From contig NZ_CP020772.1 in the NCBI RefSeq assembly GCF_002097535.1, positions 2,542,001 to 2,606,000 on the forward strand: a stretch of DNA of 64,000 nucleotides, written 5' to 3'. Position numbers and translations under genes: made by a program. Under the pieces are notes generated by a model, which ran no database searches, was not told the origin of the DNA, and worked only from the letters and a program-made list of their open reading frames with translations. The DNA comes from Halobacillus mangrovi. Its GTDB lineage: Bacteria > Bacillota > Bacilli > Bacillales > Halobacillaceae. This document shows, piece after piece, positions 61,177 to 64,000 of the stretch (position 1 is its first letter; every line of letters starts with the position of its first letter).

Positions 61177-62642
61177 AAGCTATTATAATAGGCGGTGGGC
61201 TTGGTGGTTTGTCCACGGCTGTTACTCTCGCTAAACATGGAGTAGATGTAAAACTTTTCGAAAAAAATGACCACTTCGGAGGGAAGATGATGCCAGTGGA
61301 AGCAGACGGGTATCACTTCGATTTTGGTCCAAACACCATTACGATGCCAGAAGTATTCAAGGAAGTGGTGAGAACCGGAGGGCTTGATCCGGCTCAAGAG
61401 CTTCCTTTTGTTAAACTTGATACTCACACACGAAATCAGTTTAAAGATGGCACCCTGGTTGATTTTTCTACGGGTAGGGATGTCATGAAAGAGCAGCTTT
61501 CCCGCCTTGACCCTGTGGCCTATAAAAAGTATGATTCCTTTTTGCTGGAGATTGAACGGCTATTTCACCTATCTGAAAGATTCTTTTTGCACCGAACCTT
61601 TTCTGGATGGAAGGACTATCTATCTCCTTCTCTTGCAAGAAGTATGACTCAAGTGAGACCTCTCCAATCCATGGATCGTTTTTTTAAGAAGTATTTTTCA
61701 AACCCTCATATCCTACAAGCCCTCAACCGGTATTCAACGTATGTGGGCTCTAGTCCATATAAGACGCCTGCCACCTTTGCGATGATTGCTCATCTGGAAT
61801 TAAATGATGGTGTCTATTACGTCAGAGGGGGCAATACAAAGATTGCCGAGGCTTTCGTAAAAGCAGCTGAAAACCAAGGAGCAGCTTTACATACGAATGC
61901 CAGAGTAACTAGGATCATAACTAGAGGAAAAAAAGCGACAGGCGTGGAGTTGGAGAACGGAGAGATTGAAGAAGCGGATCATGTCATCGTGAATGGAGAT
62001 CTTTTGAAAGCTGTGCCTGAATTATTAGCAGGGGAACCACGTACCCACTTATCCAATCAGAAGATTGATTCCTTCGACCCGTCCATTTCCGCTTTCGTTA
62101 TAATGGCAGGTTTGGATAAAAAGTTGAATCACCTCCATCATCATCATGTAATATTCTCGAAGGATTATCAAAAGGAATTCAAAGAATTGAAAGCAGGCCT
62201 CTACGCTGAGGAACCGACCATTTATATTGGAACCTCTTCCAAAACAGATCCCGGACTTTCTCCCGAAGGTGACAATTGCTTTATTCTAGTCAATGCGCCC
62301 CCTGCAGATAATCAAACCATTGAAGCGGAAGGTTATAAAGAGTTGATATATAATCAATTAGCTGATGCAGGGATACCGCTTAGGCAACACCTTCGTTTTG
62401 AATACATGATAGGACCTAAAGATATCGAAAACAAGTTCGGTGCATACAAAGGGTCATTATATGGTCCTTCTGCTAACAATCGTATGCAAGCCTTCATGCG
62501 ACCGTTTAATAAATCGCAGGACTTAAATGGCCTCTATTTCTGTGGAGGCAGTACACATCCAGGCGGAGGTTCTCCCATGGTTGTTTTAAGCGGACAAAAT
62601 GTAGCGAATGAAATCTTAGGAAGAATCATTCATATTGAATAG
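61173..62642 (+). CDS. CrtN/CrtP-family carotenoid desaturase or oxygenase
   Basis: A 489-residue FAD-dependent phytoene desaturase-family enzyme. It starts with the dinucleotide motif IIIGGGLGGLSTAVTLAKHG, has the GGKM loop and the C-terminal family signature GLYFCGGSTHPGGGSPMVVLSG. As last gene of the plus-strand operon, and with a second CrtN-family gene next to crtM, it may be the diapolycopene/diaponeurosporene oxidase (CrtP or CrtNb) that makes the terminal aldehyde or acid, but a desaturase role is equally possible by sequence. A run of five His (LHHHHV preceded by His) around residue 325 is unusual. Confidence 0.85.
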   Translation: MKAIIIGGGLGGLSTAVTLAKHGVDVKLFEKNDHFGGKMMPVEADGYHFDFGPNTITMPEVFKEVVRTGGLDPAQELPFVKLDTHTRNQFKDGTLVDFSTGRDVMKEQLSRLDPVAYKKYDSFLLEIERLFHLSERFFLHRTFSGWKDYLSPSLARSMTQVRPLQSMDRFFKKYFSNPHILQALNRYSTYVGSSPYKTPATFAMIAHLELNDGVYYVRGGNTKIAEAFVKAAENQGAALHTNARVTRIITRGKKATGVELENGEIEEADHVIVNGDLLKAVPELLAGEPRTHLSNQKIDSFDPSISAFVIMAGLDKKLNHLHHHHVIFSKDYQKEFKELKAGLYAEEPTIYIGTSSKTDPGLSPEGDNCFILVNAPPADNQTIEAEGYKELIYNQLADAGIPLRQHLRFEYMIGPKDIENKFGAYKGSLYGPSANNRMQAFMRPFNKSQDLNGLYFCGGSTHPGGGSPMVVLSGQNVANEILGRIIHIE

Positions 62643-62818
62643 GTATGAATAGAAACACCAGCGGCTGAGTGAGTCATCAAATGAATGGTCACTAAGTTCG
62701 TCACGTCCTGTTCAGCTGTTGAATTGACCCTGGTCCTGATGGCACTCGGCAAGCTTAGCATGGCTGCATAGTGTATGGGTTTTTAACAACAAGATCACGT
62801 AGCTGATGACTTTGAGGG

Positions 62819-62838
62819 GCTAGGCGCTGGAGCTGGCT
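62819..62838. repeat. Short dispersed repeat motif
   Basis: GGGGCTAGGCGCTGGAGCTGG, trimmed here, recurs inverted and slightly changed inside element copy B at 47951-47974 (CCAGTTCCAGCGCCTAGCGG). The surrounding 62643-62867 gap holds no gene. I recall the same motif in other Bacillaceae genomes. Confidence 0.45.
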
Positions 62839-62867
62839 GTAGCCTCCCACTACTATCAAGACAAAAA

Positions 62868-62901
62868 AAGCAGATTATTGCATCTCGGCAATAATCTGCT
62901 T
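62868..62901. terminator. Bidirectional terminator overlapping the crtM 3' end
   Basis: A 14-bp perfect stem AAGCAGATTATTGC / GCAATAATCTGCTT with a 6-nt loop. Seven T lie on each side. The hairpin includes the last codons and the stop of crtM and also serves the convergent operon. Confidence 0.88.
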
Positions 62902-63711
62902 CTTTTTTTGATCTGAGACAAAATTTCTTTGATTAAATACCTGATAGTCATTCTTACGAACAGAATGCAGAATAGCTCGGTACATTTTGGCTGCTCCACC
63001 GACGGGAGCTCGTGAATAGAGAGGGTAATAAGGAATAGTTTTCAGAGAACTGGCGTAATAAGCTTCCGCATCTTCCGCCAGCTCTTCCCATAGCTGTATA
63101 AAGGCAGGAGTGACTTTTTTATTATGAAGCTCATTGTTTGTGTACTCATATTTCTCCATCAGATCGGAAGGAAGATAAACTCTGTCCCGCTCAAGATCTT
63201 CCCCAACATCTCGAAGGATATTTGTGATCTGCATGGCATAGCCGAGTTCGATCGCACCATTTCGTAGAGCTGCCACTTTCCCCGGGGCTATAACAGGCAG
63301 CAGCATCAGCCCAACCGTACTTGCAACGTGGTAACTATAATTCAAAAGGTCCTCTTTTGTAACGACCGGCTCTGGGTATAAATCCATTCGCTGACCCTGA
63401 ATCATATCATAGAAGGGTCTTGGATCCATTGAGAAATGTGTAAACACATCTTCAAGCGCAATCCAAGCAGGGTGAGTGCTTGAAAGCTTTCCTTCCATAA
63501 ACTGGCCAAACTCCTTTGCAAATACCTCCAGTTCTTCCCTGGGGTTCTCCCCTTCATCGACAATATCATCTGCTCTGCGGCAAAAAGCGTAAATAGCCCA
63601 AACGGCTTTTTTCTGTTGTTTAGGTAACATGGCGAAAGCTTTAGAGAAGGTTTTGGAATGTTGTTCTATAATCTTGCGGCAATATTCGTATGCTTGATTT
63701 AAGTCCGTCAT
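62875..63711 (-). CDS. crtM: Diapophytoene (squalene/phytoene) synthase CrtM
   Basis: Head-to-head prenyl synthase of 278 residues that condenses two farnesyl (C30) diphosphates to the first carotenoid. The first aspartate-rich motif RRADDIVDE is at residues 46-53 and the second reads [16 protein letters not shown]. The C30 rather than C40 choice is inferred from resemblance to Firmicute CrtM and from the partner genes. ATG 63711 is 7 nt after GCGAGGTG, and the preceding CrtN-family gene ends within the same few bases, so the two are translationally coupled. Confidence 0.88.
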   Translation of the reverse strand: MTDLNQAYEYCRKIIEQHSKTFSKAFAMLPKQQKKAVWAIYAFCRRADDIVDEGENPREELEVFAKEFGQFMEGKLSSTHPAWIALEDVFTHFSMDPRPFYDMIQGQRMDLYPEPVVTKEDLLNYSYHVASTVGLMLLPVIAPGKVAALRNGAIELGYAMQITNILRDVGEDLERDRVYLPSDLMEKYEYTNNELHNKKVTPAFIQLWEELAEDAEAYYASSLKTIPYYPLYSRAPVGGAAKMYRAILHSVRKNDYQVFNQRNFVSDQKKKQIIAEMQ

Positions 63712-63713
63712 CA

Positions 63714-64000
63714 CTAAACACCTCGCTTGTAATTATGCCTTTCAGCTGAATGATATTGCAAATGATTTGCCAGAAGCTTTGATCCTTGCATAACGATTGG
63801 AACTCCTCCCCCAGGGTGAATAGATGCACCTACCGCATATACATTGTCTATTGGATAGGGCTGCAGCTGTGGGCGAAAAACTCCTGATTGAAAGAGAGTC
63901 GGAGCAATTCCAAAGCTTCCACCTTCAAATAACCCATCTGCTTTGGCATCTTCTGGCGTCCTTACTTTCATCCAGTTGATCTTTCTGCGAAGATCCTTAA
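63714..64000 (-). CDS. CrtN-family carotenoid desaturase, 5' part outside window
   Basis: C-terminal 94 residues of a second phytoene desaturase-family enzyme, open to the window edge. It shows [16 protein letters not shown], then [20 protein letters not shown], the FAD-domain end typical of CrtN. Placed directly upstream of crtM on the same strand it is most likely the diapophytoene desaturase CrtN. An internal ATG at 63971 is not the start because conserved sequence (KDLRRKINW) precedes it in frame. Confidence 0.85.
   Translation of the reverse strand, partial: KDLRRKINWMKVRTPEDAKADGLFEGGSFGIAPTLFQSGVFRPQLQPYPIDNVYAVGASIHPGGGVPIVMQGSKLLANHLQYHSAERHNYKRGV

Overview
The window reads as chromosomal DNA of a low-GC, moderately halophilic Bacillaceae, most like Halobacillus or a close relative. 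This is inferred from protein resemblance, from two BCCT osmolyte transporters, from the acidic linker in PdhC and from a carotenoid cluster of the C30 type known in Halobacillus; no rRNA is present to prove it. Gene order is the strongest evidence. From right to left the core genes follow the order I recall for Bacillus subtilis from patA to speA: patA, ykyB, ykuE, fadH, ykuL/darB, dapH, ykuR, ykuS, ykuT, ykuU, ykuV, yknV/yknU, ktrC, rnjA, rpoY, ykrA, def, ykyA, pdhABCD, a slp-like lipoprotein gene, SR1 and speA. Species-specific blocks are inserted between these anchors.

Region by region. 1-1.7 kb: the 3' part of speA and a homologue of the dual-function RNA SR1 with its peptide SR1P and a perfect CcpA (cre) site just after its promoter. 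1.8-11.4 kb: an inserted block with a polysaccharide deacetylase lipoprotein, an aromatic-acid-exporter-like protein, a betaine-type BCCT carrier, an aldehyde dehydrogenase and a Fur-boxed siderophore uptake operon. 11.6-25.2 kb: slp-like lipoprotein, pdhABCD, ykyA, def, ykrA, a tiny basic peptide gene, rpoY-rnjA, a pyruvate oxidase-like gene and ktrC. 25.3-31.5 kb: cytochrome bd oxidase genes cydAB under a perfect Rex site, and a heterodimeric ABC exporter. 31.9-39.9 kb: redox pair ykuU-ykuV, MscS channel, a CNNM transporter, ykuS, the acetylated DAP (lysine) pathway genes ykuR-dapH, an MFS exporter and the c-di-AMP sensor gene darB. 40.1-48.5 kb: accessory genes including a YczE-type gene broken by an in-frame TGA, a formaldehyde dehydrogenase, a LytTR/DUF3021 regulatory pair, DUF2935 and an atypical BCCT carrier. 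48.6-55.3 kb: fadH, ykuE, ykyB, several small genes, alkD, a patatin lipase, an FbpB-like gene and patA. 55.8-58.5 kb: Spo0E-like gene, signal peptidase, a YvrJ/DUF2922/DUF1659 trio, a 26-residue membrane peptide and a DoxX protein. 58.6-64 kb: carotenoid genes, in a plus-strand operon (CruF-like, acyltransferase, glycosyltransferase, CrtN-family) convergent with crtM and a second CrtN-family gene cut by the window edge.

Functional themes are central carbon entry (Pdh, pyruvate oxidase, SR1/CcpA), redox-controlled respiration (Rex-cyd), osmotic and potassium homeostasis (BCCTs, MscS, KtrC, DarB), DAP synthesis (dapH, patA, ykuR) and pigment formation. The most unusual structure is a family of long non-coding elements (three larger copies of 445-670 bp and one relic) that share related ends and nested palindromes, all between genes. 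No tRNA, rRNA, CRISPR array, transposase or prophage was seen.
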